Positions 27,567 to 36,407 of a stretch of 64,000 bases of DNA are shown here, one piece after another. The DNA comes from Halomonas stenophila. Lineage in GTDB: Bacteria; Pseudomonadota; Gammaproteobacteria; Pseudomonadales; Halomonadaceae. Below the pieces are notes generated by a model that saw only the letters and a list, made by a program, of their open reading frames with translations, made no database searches and was not told where the DNA came from. Each line of letters opens with the position of its first letter. Position 1 is the first letter of the stretch. Location of the stretch: NCBI RefSeq assembly GCF_014192275.1, contig NZ_JACHXR010000001.1, forward strand, positions 248,001-312,000, written 5' to 3'. The position numbers and the translations under genes were made by a program.

Positions 27567-28594
27567 CGGGGCGGCAGGCTCGGCACCCAGTCCACGGCCC
27601 CGAAGGTCTCCGCGCCGATCCAGGCCAGGAAGCCCCCATAGAGCACCAGCAGTACCACGCATTCCGGCCGTGACAGCACCATGCCGGTGCGCATCATCAG
27701 GAACAGTGCCACGGTGGCGCCGGTGAGGGCGGCCATCATCGGCGCGGCGATGGAGAAGTTGACCACGGCCGTGCCGGCGATCAGTACCCCGGCGGGAATG
27801 CACACCAGCAGGTCGAAGGTATTGCTGCCCAGCACGTTGGCGATGCTGGTCACCCCCCGGCCCTGGCGGGCGGCACGGATGGAGACGAAGGCATCGGGGA
27901 TCGAGGTGCCGGCGGCGACCACCGTGATGCCCCACAGGAAGCTCGGCGTGTCGAAGATCTCGCCGAAGTGGATGGCCGCCTGGACCAGCCCCTCCACGCC
28001 GACCACGATCACCCCGAGCGACAGCGCGAGCCGGGCCCATTCGCGTCCGGGGCGGATGTCCCGGGTGTCCACTTCCGCCTCGTATTCCAGGGTGTCCTGG
28101 TACTGCACGAACAGGTAGAGCCCGTAGAGCGCCACCGGCATCAGGGCCAGCCAGCGGGTCATCTCGCCACGGATGGCGCCCGCGTCGTCGGGCACGGGAT
28201 GGTAGATGGCGGCGAAGGAGAAGGTCAGCGTCAGCACCGCCACCGCGATCATGTAGAACTGAGCCTCCTTGTAGACCAGGTCGCGATTGGCGGTCAGCGC
28301 CTGGCGGCTGGCCAGGCCGGCGGCGGCGGGGATCACCAGGATGTTGAACAGCGCCGAGCCGACGATGGCCGCCACGCCGAGCTCGAACTCCCCGTGCAGC
28401 AGGGTCGAGATCACGGTGGTGGAGAGTTCCGGGAAGCTCGACCCCACCGCGACCACGATCGCGCCCTGCACGATATCGGGGAGCCGGTAATAGGCCGAGA
28501 GGCGCTCGCTGCTGCTCTCGAGCAGTCCGCTGCCCTTCCAGACGATGGCCGTGGCGATCACGGCGACGAGGGTCCAGGTCAGTATGGCGATCAT
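27563..28594 (-). CDS. Sodium/calcium exchanger-type transporter (CaCA superfamily)
   Basis: A 343-residue inner-membrane antiporter with ten or so helices in two inverted halves. The two alpha-repeat motifs are VAVGSSFPELSTTVIS (about residue 48) and VAAGTSIPDAFVSIRA (about residue 230), each followed by an asparagine helix (GSALFNILV and GSNTFDLLV). These are the cation-binding residues of the YrbG/NCX family. A cytoplasmic charged loop separates the halves. Start ATG 28594 has AAGGGA upstream. Its TAG stop coincides with the CTAG duplication of the MITE-like element, so the original 3' end may have been altered or exactly preserved. Confidence 0.9.
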   Translation of the reverse strand: MIAILTWTLVAVIATAIVWKGSGLLESSSERLSAYYRLPDIVQGAIVVAVGSSFPELSTTVISTLLHGEFELGVAAIVGSALFNILVIPAAAGLASRQALTANRDLVYKEAQFYMIAVAVLTLTFSFAAIYHPVPDDAGAIRGEMTRWLALMPVALYGLYLFVQYQDTLEYEAEVDTRDIRPGREWARLALSLGVIVVGVEGLVQAAIHFGEIFDTPSFLWGITVVAAGTSIPDAFVSIRAARQGRGVTSIANVLGSNTFDLLVCIPAGVLIAGTAVVNFSIAAPMMAALTGATVALFLMMRTGMVLSRPECVVLLVLYGGFLAWIGAETFGAVDWVPSLPPR

Positions 28595-28750
28595 GCGGTC
28601 CGTCCCTTTTCCGCTGTTGCTGTGGCCCCCTGGGGGGCGTTCCCAGCCTAACAGACCGGCGTGGCCTCGCCGGATCTGCATCGATCCTTCCTGATATTGC
28701 ACCGCCCGATGCTGCGTTGCAGGATGGCGCCCTTTGTCGGGGGGAAGGGC

Positions 28751-29794
28751 ATGCAGCGTCTCGCCATGGCGGCGGCTCTCGCCGTGCTGTCGGTGTCGGC
28801 CGAGGCCGATGCGGTGGTCGGCAGCTGGAACATCGAGCATCTGGGCTGGAACAATGACAAGCGCGTCGACCTGGTCGCCCGGGTGGCCGATCACTTCGAC
28901 CTGCTGGCGGTGCAGGAACTGATGGACCCGGCGGCGCTGGGACGGCTGGAGCGTGCCCTCGAGGCGGTCTCGGGCGAGCCCTGGTCGGCCATGGCCAGCC
29001 ACGCGCTGGGGCGTGGCCGCTACCAGGAGCATTACGGCTTCCTGTGGCGGGAGGCCGAGGTCGAGTACCTCGACGGGGCGGTGGTGTTCCTCGACCCTGG
29101 CGACGTGTTCGCCCGGGAGCCCTATTCGGCGCGGTTCCGCGACCGCCAGAGTGGCGAGGCCTTCGTGGCCGCCTCGGTGCATGTGGTCTACGGCGAGGGG
29201 GTCGACGACCGCCTGCCGGAGATCGCCGCCCTGGCCGATTACTGGCAGTGGCTCGCCGAGGCCCATCCCGACACTGCCCGCCTGCTGATGGGCGACTTCA
29301 ACCTGCCGGCGGACCATGAAGCCTGGGCGCCGCTGCGTGCGCTGGGCGCGGTGCCGGCCCTCGCCGACCAGGCGACCACCCTGTCCAACGCCGATGGGCG
29401 CTACGCCAGCCGCTACGACAACATCTGGTATCGCCCGGACCGCCTGAGTCCCGCCGACCTCGGCATGGTCCGCTTTCCCGCCCTGGTGGGCCTCGACCAT
29501 GCGAGGGCCCGGGATCGCGTCTCGGACCATGCGCCGGTCTACCTGGCCCTGCACGGTGGCCGCCTGGCGAGCCTGGCCAGTGACGCCGCCGCCGTGATGG
29601 CGGCCCGCTGCATCGATCTCAACGCCAGCGCCCCGGCCGAGCTGGAGACCCTGCCCCATGTCGGCCCGGCGCGGGCCGCGGCCATCGTCGCCGGCCGCCC
29701 CTGGCACGACGCCGCCGAGCTGACGCGCATCCGCGGCATCGCCGGCGCACGGCTCGCCGAGATCCGCGGCAGCGGCCGGCTGTGTGAGTCCTGA
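28751..29794 (+). CDS. Secreted endonuclease/exonuclease/phosphatase-fold protein with C-terminal helix-hairpin-helix
   Basis: A 347-residue protein with a signal peptide (MQRLAMAAALAVLSVSAEA, cleavage before DAVVG). The EEP-fold domain follows, with SWNIEHLGWN, the metal-binding glutamate in LLAVQELMDP, LMGDFNLPADH and the C-terminal DRVSDHAPVYL. A helix-hairpin-helix DNA-binding module occupies residues 285-347 (LNASAPAELETLPHVGPARA, then RIRGIAGARLAEIRG). The combination suggests an extracellular or periplasmic DNA-cleaving enzyme of the secreted DNase class, useful for DNA scavenging. Start ATG 28751 is chosen for the signal peptide; in-phase ATGs at 28661 and 28724 would bury it. Confidence 0.85.
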   Translation: MQRLAMAAALAVLSVSAEADAVVGSWNIEHLGWNNDKRVDLVARVADHFDLLAVQELMDPAALGRLERALEAVSGEPWSAMASHALGRGRYQEHYGFLWREAEVEYLDGAVVFLDPGDVFAREPYSARFRDRQSGEAFVAASVHVVYGEGVDDRLPEIAALADYWQWLAEAHPDTARLLMGDFNLPADHEAWAPLRALGAVPALADQATTLSNADGRYASRYDNIWYRPDRLSPADLGMVRFPALVGLDHARARDRVSDHAPVYLALHGGRLASLASDAAAVMAARCIDLNASAPAELETLPHVGPARAAAIVAGRPWHDAAELTRIRGIAGARLAEIRGSGRLCES

Positions 29795-29816
29795 GGGCGT
29801 CTGGCGGCGCATGCGC

Positions 29817-31007
29817 TCAACCCTCGCCCGGGGTAGGCTCGGCACGCCGGCCGAGCCAGTGTCGGTGGTCGAGCCGCCAGATGAGTCGGAAGCCCTTGAG
29901 CAGCAGGGCGAGCATGGCCAGGGGCAACAGCAGGGTCCGGAACAGGAACAGCGCCATCAGGGTCAGCATGGCGGTGATCGACCCCTCCACCCGGCCGGAG
30001 AGGGCCTCGAGGCTCGCCGCGTCGCGCAGCGAGGCGAGCCGCGCCGTCAGACCGGACAGCCAGCCCTCGTCCGGCTCGCCCCTCAGGGCCTGGCGGGTCT
30101 CGGCGATGTCCGCCTCTAGGCCGTCCAGTCGCCCGGCGAGGCGGCGCTGCGCCTCGCGGATCTCGTCCCGCCGCTCGCGCTGCGCCTCCAGACGTCCCTC
30201 CAGGCGCGCCTGGGCGGCATCCTCGTGGAAGACGTTGAACCGCTCGACGAGCCCCATCTGGCCCTCGTGGCGCGCCAGCTCGGTGCTGGCCCGGCCCACC
30301 GCGGCCCTGGCCGTCCCCAGGCGCTGGCGACCCTCGGCCCGCTCGGCCGCCAGCCGCTGCCTGTCCGCCTCGAGCCCTGCCAGGCGCTCCTCGAGCGCGT
30401 CCCGGGAGCGTTCGTCCAGGACGGCGCGGCCCTCCAGCCCGGCGATATCGCTGGCCAGATCGTCGACGGTGGCCATGTTGGCCTCGGCCCGGGCGTCGAT
30501 GACCGCCTGGTCGACCAGGCCGTTGAGCAGCATGGCGACGACGAACAGGAAGCGGGCGAGCGAGGCCAGCAGGAAGGCCTTGAGGAAGACGGGCGCATGG
30601 CGTCCCCCTCGCAGCAAGAGGCTGAGGACCAGCAGCAGGCCGCTCAGGGTCAGCAGCAGCTTGAACGCCTCGGTGGAGACGATCTCGACCAGCACCTTCT
30701 GGGTGACCAGGGAACCGATCGAGAGCTGCATGACATCCGCGTAGTCCTCGACCAGGTCGTTCAGCGGGTCGAGCACCTCCAGCGGCTGGGTGCTGGCCAC
30801 CCCGACGCCCACCTCGGTGGATTGCAGCACCGAGATGCCGCCGTTGAGGGCCCGGGCGGTGGCGAAGGCGGCCAGGGCCTGGACCATGGCGGCATCGACG
30901 TAGGCCTCCGTGCGGCGGTCGGCGGTATCCAGCCAGGACATCAGCACCATGGCGGCGGCCATGAGGCAGAGGACGGCCGTGCGGGGCCGGGGCGAGGGTC
31001 TGTCCAT
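29817..31007 (-). CDS. Uncharacterised membrane protein with central coiled coil
   Basis: A 396-residue protein I cannot assign. It begins with a signal-anchor-like helix (about residues 9-24), has two further helices near 115-130 and 140-160, then a long charged coiled coil (about 180-310, rich in Arg, Glu, Ala and Leu heptads), and ends with one or two membrane helices (about 335-370) and a basic tail. The coiled coil is probably periplasmic or cytoplasmic between membrane anchors. Start ATG 31007 has AGGAA upstream; the longer frame to 31286 overlaps the dnaX start. It is divergent from dnaX and convergent with the secreted nuclease-like gene, so no operon context helps. Confidence 0.75.
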   Translation of the reverse strand: MDRPSPRPRTAVLCLMAAAMVLMSWLDTADRRTEAYVDAAMVQALAAFATARALNGGISVLQSTEVGVGVASTQPLEVLDPLNDLVEDYADVMQLSIGSLVTQKVLVEIVSTEAFKLLLTLSGLLLVLSLLLRGGRHAPVFLKAFLLASLARFLFVVAMLLNGLVDQAVIDARAEANMATVDDLASDIAGLEGRAVLDERSRDALEERLAGLEADRQRLAAERAEGRQRLGTARAAVGRASTELARHEGQMGLVERFNVFHEDAAQARLEGRLEAQRERRDEIREAQRRLAGRLDGLEADIAETRQALRGEPDEGWLSGLTARLASLRDAASLEALSGRVEGSITAMLTLMALFLFRTLLLPLAMLALLLKGFRLIWRLDHRHWLGRRAEPTPGEG

Positions 31008-31284
31008 CGTGGTTTCCTGCCTGTCGTGCCTTGAAGGGGTGGACGCGGGCGCCGGCGTGCGGGACGCGGGGCCGCGGCGATGGCGATCACTGTGGCGCGC
31101 CGGCGGGGGCGGCGCAAGCCGGGGCAACGGCCATCGGTGGCGGGGATGGCCATGACCTTTGCGCCTTGGCCGCCACCCGGTAGAATGAGGCGACTTTCCC
31201 CGGGCCTGTCGGCGGGTGCGTCCCGTGCCGGCGGGTTGACGTGTTCGGCTGCCAGCCAGCCCAGCTGCAAGGATTCCGAGCTGC

Positions 31285-33309
31285 ATGAGCTATCAGGTTC
31301 TGGCCCGCAAGTGGCGGCCGCGTACCTTCCATGAACTGGTCGGCCAGGAGCACGTCCAGCGCGCCCTGGTCAACGCCCTCGACCAGGGTCGGCTGCACCA
31401 CGCCTACCTGTTCACCGGGACCCGCGGCGTGGGTAAGACGACGCTGGCGCGGATACTGGCCAAGTGCCTGAACTGCACCGCGGCGGGGCGGGGCGACGAG
31501 GGCGTGACCTCCACCCCCTGCGGCCAGTGTCCCAGCTGCCAGGCCATCGACCAGGGGCGCTTCGTCGACCTGATCGAGGTCGACGCCGCCTCCCGCACCA
31601 AGGTGGAGGACACCCGCGAGCTGCTCGACAACGTGCAGTACGCGCCCACTCAGGGGCGCTACAAGGTGTACCTCATCGACGAGGTGCACATGCTCTCCAC
31701 CAGCAGCTTCAATGCGCTGCTCAAGACTCTGGAAGAGCCGCCGCCCCACGTGAAGTTCCTGCTGGCCACCACCGACCCGCAGAAGCTGCCGCCCACGGTG
31801 CTGTCGCGCTGCCTGCAGTTCACCCTCAAGCACATGCCGCCGGAGCGTATCGTTGGCCACCTCTCCACGGTGCTCGCGGCCGAGGCGGTGCCCTTCGAGG
31901 AGAGCGCCCTGTGGCTGCTGGGCAAGGCGGCCGAGGGCTCGATGCGCGATGCCATGAGCCTCACCGACCAGGCCATCGCCTTTGGCCAGGGTGAGGTGCG
32001 CCATGCCGACGTGGCGGCCATGCTCGGCACCCTGGATCATCGCCACGTGCTGGCGCTGCTCGAGGCCCTGGCCGAGGTCGATGCCGCCCGGGTGCTCACC
32101 GAGGTGGCGGCCCTGGCCGAGCAGGGCCCGGATTTCGCCGGCGTGCTCGACGACGTCACCGGCGTGCTGCACCGCCTGGCCGTGGCCCAGATGGTGCCCG
32201 AGGCCCTGGACAACGGTCACGGCGACCGCGACTCGCTGCTGGCGCTGGCCGGCCGTTTCACCGCCGAGGACATCCAGCTCTACTACCAGATCGGCATCCA
32301 GGGACGTGGCGACATGGCCCATGCGCCGGACCTGCGCACCGCCCTGGAGATGACCCTGCTGCGCATGCTGGCCTTCCGGCCCCAGGGCGTGCCCAAGCCG
32401 GCACAGACGCCGCTGCCGTTGCGCGGAGACCCCGGCACGCCGCCGACAAGCCAGGGCGAGGATTCGGCCAGTGCGCCGCCGGCCCCCCAGGCCGTGCCCG
32501 ACCCGGCCGCCGCGGCGTCGGCGTCTGCTGGGCCGGCCCCCGAGGCGACGGCGCCGGCCCCGGCACCCGAGGCGACGGTGCCTGCACAGGCGCGCCCGAA
32601 GTCCGAGCCGCCGGCCGAGCCCCCGCCGCCCCGGGAGCCCGCCGAGGCGACACCGCCGGCGGACTCGCCGAGCCCGGCGGCCGGGGCGCCGGTGGTGGAA
32701 AGCCCGGTCGCCGAGACGCCGCTGGTGCAGGCTCCGGCCGACGCGACGTCGGCGGTGGAGACGCCGGCGGTGGAGACGCCGGCGGTGGAGACGCCGGCGG
32801 TGGAGGCCCCGGTCGCCGAGCCGTCGACCCCGGAGTCGCCACCAGAGAGGCCCGCCGCAACGCCGAGCCGCGAGCCGGTCCTGGCCCCGGAGCAGGAAGC
32901 GGGCGAGCTTACCCATGATGCCTGGCTGCATGGCTTCGATGCGCTGGGGCTGTCGGGGCTGACGCGCAACCTGGCGGCGCATTGCGTGGTCGAAGCCGAT
33001 GACGGCAGCGAGCTGACGCTCCGGCTCGATCCTTCCCAGGCGGCCATGCAGGCCGAGGTCCATGTGGAGCGCATCCGCGAGGCCCTGGCGGCGGCGGGGG
33101 TCGAGCGCCGCCTGACCATCGCCGACGGCCCGCTGCCCGAGGACGTCGAGACGCCTCGCCAGCGCGCCGACCGCCTCGCCGCCGAACGTCACGCCCGGGC
33201 GGTTGAAGCCCTGCAGGCCGACCCGCAGATACAGAAGTTGCAGCAGACCTTCGGGGCACGCCTGATCGAGGCCAGCGTCAAGCCCGCCGACGCGCCGGCA
33301 CGCCCCTGA
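31285..33309 (+). CDS. dnaX: DNA polymerase III subunit gamma/tau
   Basis: The clamp-loader motor, 674 residues. The N-terminal AAA+ part has Walker [19 protein letters not shown], the four-cysteine zinc module (CLNCTAA through CGQCPSCQ), Walker [20 protein letters not shown] and sensor 1 [17 protein letters not shown]. After about residue 370 comes a long Pro/Ala/Glu-rich linker holding a 15-base tandem repeat, then the tau C-terminal domain (from about residue 535, [20 protein letters not shown]) that binds the polymerase. I see no A-rich slippery run in the linker region, so the E. coli-style frameshift to gamma is not obvious. ybaB and recR follow in the conserved order. Confidence 0.96.
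   Translation: MSYQVLARKWRPRTFHELVGQEHVQRALVNALDQGRLHHAYLFTGTRGVGKTTLARILAKCLNCTAAGRGDEGVTSTPCGQCPSCQAIDQGRFVDLIEVDAASRTKVEDTRELLDNVQYAPTQGRYKVYLIDEVHMLSTSSFNALLKTLEEPPPHVKFLLATTDPQKLPPTVLSRCLQFTLKHMPPERIVGHLSTVLAAEAVPFEESALWLLGKAAEGSMRDAMSLTDQAIAFGQGEVRHADVAAMLGTLDHRHVLALLEALAEVDAARVLTEVAALAEQGPDFAGVLDDVTGVLHRLAVAQMVPEALDNGHGDRDSLLALAGRFTAEDIQLYYQIGIQGRGDMAHAPDLRTALEMTLLRMLAFRPQGVPKPAQTPLPLRGDPGTPPTSQGEDSASAPPAPQAVPDPAAAASASAGPAPEATAPAPAPEATVPAQARPKSEPPAEPPPPREPAEATPPADSPSPAAGAPVVESPVAETPLVQAPADATSAVETPAVETPAVETPAVEAPVAEPSTPESPPERPAATPSREPVLAPEQEAGELTHDAWLHGFDALGLSGLTRNLAAHCVVEADDGSELTLRLDPSQAAMQAEVHVERIREALAAAGVERRLTIADGPLPEDVETPRQRADRLAAERHARAVEALQADPQIQKLQQTFGARLIEASVKPADAPARP
32752..32811 (+). 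repeat. 15-bp tandem repeat in the dnaX linker
   Basis: Three exact copies of GCGGTGGAGACGCCG (32752-32796) and a fourth diverged copy (to 32811) encode repeated A-V-E-T-P units in the flexible gamma/tau linker. Copy number may vary between strains because the unit keeps the reading frame. Confidence 0.85.
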
Positions 33310-33361
33310 CCGGTCATCACCACGAGCCGATGCAAGACCATTCAATCGAGAGGATACCGCC

Positions 33362-33688
33362 ATGATGAAGGGTGGAATGGGCAACCTGATGAAGCAGGCC
33401 CAGGAGATGCAGGAAAAGATGCAGAAGGCCCAGGAGGAGGTCGCCAAGGCCGAGGTCCAGGGCGAGGCCGGCGCCGGCATGATCAAGGTGACCATGAACG
33501 GCCGCCACGACGTGATCAAGGTCGACATCGACCCGAGCGTCATGGAGGAGGACAAGGAGCTCCTCGAGGACCTGCTCGCCGCGGCGGTCAACGACGCCGT
33601 GCGCAAGGTCGAGGCCAGCTCCAAGCAGATGATGGAAGAGGCCACTGCCGGACTGAACCTGCCGCCGGGCTTCAAGATGCCCTTCTGA
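33362..33688 (+). CDS. ybaB: YbaB/EbfC nucleoid-associated protein
   Basis: A 108-residue small DNA-binding protein. The N-terminus is glycine/methionine-rich ([20 protein letters not shown]), followed by the family strand [20 protein letters not shown] and the helix [17 protein letters not shown]. It forms tweezer-like dimers and sits between dnaX and recR, as in most bacteria. Start ATG 33362 follows GAGAGGA. It is probably co-transcribed with both neighbours (52 bases after dnaX, 106 before recR). Confidence 0.95.
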   Translation: MMKGGMGNLMKQAQEMQEKMQKAQEEVAKAEVQGEAGAGMIKVTMNGRHDVIKVDIDPSVMEEDKELLEDLLAAAVNDAVRKVEASSKQMMEEATAGLNLPPGFKMPF

Positions 33689-33794
33689 CTCGGCTGAAGC
33701 CGGCTGCGCTTGTAACCTCCGTTTTTTCGAGGATGTTTGCCTTGCCTGATCATCGCTCGCCCGAGTTTCAGCCAGAGCCAGTGAGACGCTGCCA

Positions 33795-34400
33795 ATGAGC
33801 TTTTCCCCCCTGGTCGAGCGACTCATGGAGTCACTCCGGGTGCTGCCCGGCGTCGGCCCCAAGACCGCCCAGCGCATGGCCATGCACCTGCTCGAGCGTG
33901 ACCGTGACGGCGGCCGGCGGCTGGCCGAGGTGCTCGGCGTGGCCCTCGAGGAGGTCGGCTACTGTCGGCGCTGCCGGACCCTGACCGAGGAGGCCGTCTG
34001 CGCGCTCTGCGAGAGCGCGCGGCGTGATGACGCCGTGCTGTGCGTGGTGGAGTCCCCCGCGGACCAGCTCGCCATCGAGGAGGCGGGCGGCTACCGGGGG
34101 CGCTACTTCGTGCTGCACGGTCACCTCTCGCCGCTGGACGGCATCGGCCCCGAGGACATCGGCCTCGACCAGCTCGAGGCCCGGGTGGCCGAGGGTGGCG
34201 TCGCCGAGGTGATCCTGGCCACCAACCCCACCGTGGAAGGGGAGGCCACCGCCCACTACATCGCCGCCCAGCTCGCGTCCCAGGGCGTGACGCTGTCGCG
34301 CCTCGCCTACGGCGTGCCCATGGGCGGCGAGCTCGAGTACGTCGATGGCGGTACCCTGAGCCGCGCCTTCACCGGTCGCCTGCCCTTCCAGGGCGAGTGA
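33795..34400 (+). CDS. recR: Recombination mediator protein RecR
   Basis: A 201-residue RecFOR-pathway protein that helps load RecA on gapped DNA. It has the N-terminal helix-hairpin-helix ([18 protein letters not shown]), the C4 zinc finger ([17 protein letters not shown]), the Toprim domain ([20 protein letters not shown] through [13 protein letters not shown]) and the C-terminal Walker-B-like segment ([16 protein letters not shown]). Full length for the family. The start at ATG 33795 follows GTGAGACGCTGCC. It is last in the dnaX-ybaB-recR group, with rnd 29 bases downstream. Confidence 0.96.
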   Translation: MSFSPLVERLMESLRVLPGVGPKTAQRMAMHLLERDRDGGRRLAEVLGVALEEVGYCRRCRTLTEEAVCALCESARRDDAVLCVVESPADQLAIEEAGGYRGRYFVLHGHLSPLDGIGPEDIGLDQLEARVAEGGVAEVILATNPTVEGEATAHYIAAQLASQGVTLSRLAYGVPMGGELEYVDGGTLSRAFTGRLPFQGE

Positions 34401-34429
34401 CCGCCGTCCACCATCCCCCGGAACCCCGC

Positions 34430-35560
34430 ATGCCCCTGACCCCCGAGATTCGCTGGATCGATACCCCCGAGGCCCTCGACGCCGCCTGTGCCGAGGTGGC
34501 CCGGGCCGACGTCATCGCCCTGGACACCGAGTTCTTTCGCGAGCGGACCTTCCATCCCGTGCCGGCGTTGATCCAGTTCTGCGCCGGCGGTCCGGCGTAC
34601 CTGGTCGACCCCCTGGAGGTGGCCTGCACGGAGGCCTTCCGGCGCCTGCTGGCCGAGGGCCCGCTGAAGCTGCTGCATGCCTCCAGCGAGGACCTGGAGG
34701 TCCTCGCCCACTGGGCCGGGGGACCGGTCGCGCCGCTGGTGGATACCCAGATCGCCCAGTCGCTGCTCGGCGAGGTGCCCGCCATGGGCTACCAGAAGCT
34801 GGTCGAGTTCTGGGTCGGCGAGACCCTGCCCAAGGACGAGACGCGCTCCAACTGGTTGGAGCGGCCGCTCTCCGAGGCCCAGCAGACCTATGCCGCCCTG
34901 GACGTGGTCTACCTGCTGGACGTCTGGGCCGGCCAGCGCGAGGCGCTCATCCGCCATGGCCGACTGGCCTGGTTGGAGGAGGACTGTGCCGAGCTGCTCG
35001 CCCAGGTGCGCAGCGACGAGGCGGATGGCCAGTGGTACCTGCGCCAGCGCCAGCTGTGGCGGCTCTCGCCGCGCCAGATCGAGGCCTACCGCCGGCTGAC
35101 CGCCTGGCGCGAGGGCGAGGTACGTCGCCGCGATCTGCCGCGCAGCTGGCTGGTCAGCGACAAGCTGCTGTACGCCATCGCCGAGCGGATGCCCGAGAAC
35201 CGCCATGAGCTGGCCGGGGTGGAGGGCGTCAAGCCGCCGCTGGTCAAGCGCGAGGGCGATAGCCTGCTGGCGCGGGTCCGCGAGGCGCGCCACGCCGAGG
35301 CCGACAGCCTGCCGGCGGCGCCGCTGTCGCCGCTGGACCCGGCCTTCAAGAAGCGCCTCAAGGCCATGAAGAAGGTGGTCGGCGCCGAGGCCGAGGCTCT
35401 GGGCGTGGCCCCGGAGGTGCTGCTGCGCCGACGCGAGCTGGAGGCCCTGGCCAGCGCGCAACTCAAGGGCGAGCCCCTGCCGCTGCCCACCGGGTGGCGT
35501 GGCGAGCGGCTCGCCGATGCCCTGGAACGTGCCCTTGGCGAGGTGGGGGAACCCGCATGA
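34430..35560 (+). CDS. rnd: Ribonuclease D
   Basis: A 376-residue 3'-5' exoribonuclease for tRNA 3' maturation. The DEDD exonuclease domain shows Exo I IALDTEFFRERTF, Exo II LLHASSEDLEVL and Exo III YAALDVVYLLDVW. An HRDC domain (about residues 210-285, LSPRQIEAYRRLTAWREGE) follows, then the C-terminal second HRDC-like part. Start ATG 34430 gives the standard family N-terminus; the open frame extends upstream through recR but that part is out of context. Its stop overlaps the ycgL start as ATGA. Confidence 0.94.
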   Translation: MPLTPEIRWIDTPEALDAACAEVARADVIALDTEFFRERTFHPVPALIQFCAGGPAYLVDPLEVACTEAFRRLLAEGPLKLLHASSEDLEVLAHWAGGPVAPLVDTQIAQSLLGEVPAMGYQKLVEFWVGETLPKDETRSNWLERPLSEAQQTYAALDVVYLLDVWAGQREALIRHGRLAWLEEDCAELLAQVRSDEADGQWYLRQRQLWRLSPRQIEAYRRLTAWREGEVRRRDLPRSWLVSDKLLYAIAERMPENRHELAGVEGVKPPLVKREGDSLLARVREARHAEADSLPAAPLSPLDPAFKKRLKAMKKVVGAEAEALGVAPEVLLRRRELEALASAQLKGEPLPLPTGWRGERLADALERALGEVGEPA

Positions 35561-35859
35561 CGACCATGAACGGCAAGCTGCTGTGCGAGATCTTCAAGAG
35601 CGCGCGGCATGACGAGATGTACCTCTACGTGGACAAGCGCCGTGGCCTCAAGGACGTGCCCGAGGCACTGCTCGAGCGCTTCGGCAAGCCGCTGTCCGCC
35701 ATGACGCTGATCCTCACCCCGGACAAGCCCCTGGCCCGGACCCGCGCCGCCGCGGTCATGGCCGCCATCGAGGACAAGGGCTTCTACCTGCAGATGCCGC
35801 CGGCCAAGGAGGACTACCTGCTGGATCTCTATCGCACCCCCACCGAGGCCCGCTACTAG
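35557..35859 (+). CDS. YcgL domain-containing protein
   Basis: A 100-residue protein of the YcgL family: small alpha/beta fold, with the signature EIFKSARHDEMYLYVDKR at the start and GFYLQMPPAKEDYL near the end. Biochemical role unknown. It is translationally coupled to rnd by an ATGA overlap and has GGGGGA 7 bases upstream. The rnd-ycgL-ycgN arrangement is conserved in gammaproteobacteria, hinting at an RNA-linked job; that is inference. Confidence 0.93.
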   Translation: MTTMNGKLLCEIFKSARHDEMYLYVDKRRGLKDVPEALLERFGKPLSAMTLILTPDKPLARTRAAAVMAAIEDKGFYLQMPPAKEDYLLDLYRTPTEARY

Positions 35860-35948
35860 TCTAGCGCGCCCGCTGCCGCGCGTGGTCCATCGCGCCCGAT
35901 GCCGCGCGAACCACGCGGGGTCGTGTTCGACGCCGCGCAGGAGAGAAC

Positions 35949-36395
35949 ATGAGAGAACGGTTCTGGGAGCGCTTCCCGCTGGAGGCGCTCACCGAGGAGG
36001 AGTGGGAGGCGCTCTGCGATGGTTGCGGCCAGTGCTGCCTGCTCAAGTTCCAGGACGACGAGGGCGACCTGGCGGTGCTCAACGTCGCCTGTCAGCTGCT
36101 GGATATCGGCAGCTGCCGCTGCAGCGACTACGACAACCGCTTCGCCAGGGTGCCGGACTGCCAGCAGCTGACTCCCGAGCGCATCGACGACTTCCGCTGG
36201 CTGCCCGGCTCCTGCGCCTATCGCCGCCTGGCGGAAGGGCGCAAGCTGGCCGGCTGGCACCCGCTGATCTCCGGGGACCCCGAGCGGGTCCATCGCAAGG
36301 GCATCAGCGTGCGCGGCTTCGCCGTCTCCCAGCGGGACGTTCCCGAGGAAGAGCTCGAGGACCATATTATCGCCATCCTGCCCATCGACGGCTGA
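35949..36395 (+). CDS. YcgN-family cysteine cluster protein
   Basis: A 148-residue UPF0260/YcgN protein. The conserved cysteine cluster appears as CDGCGQCCLLKF (residues 23-34), then CQLLDIGSCRCSDY, a further cysteine in VPDCQQL and one in GSCAYRRL, suggesting an Fe-S or zinc centre. The C-terminal half has the conserved GWHPLISGDPERVHRKGISV. Start ATG 35949 follows CAGGAGAGAAC. It is the last gene of the rnd group; the next gene converges 12 bases away. Confidence 0.93.
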   Translation: MRERFWERFPLEALTEEEWEALCDGCGQCCLLKFQDDEGDLAVLNVACQLLDIGSCRCSDYDNRFARVPDCQQLTPERIDDFRWLPGSCAYRRLAEGRKLAGWHPLISGDPERVHRKGISVRGFAVSQRDVPEEELEDHIIAILPIDG

Positions 36396-36407
36396 GGTCG
36401 CCGCCCA

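Noticed and set aside
32752..32811. CRISPR-like or mobile repeat
   Set aside because: The repeat is contiguous, in frame within dnaX and without spacers; it is a protein linker repeat.
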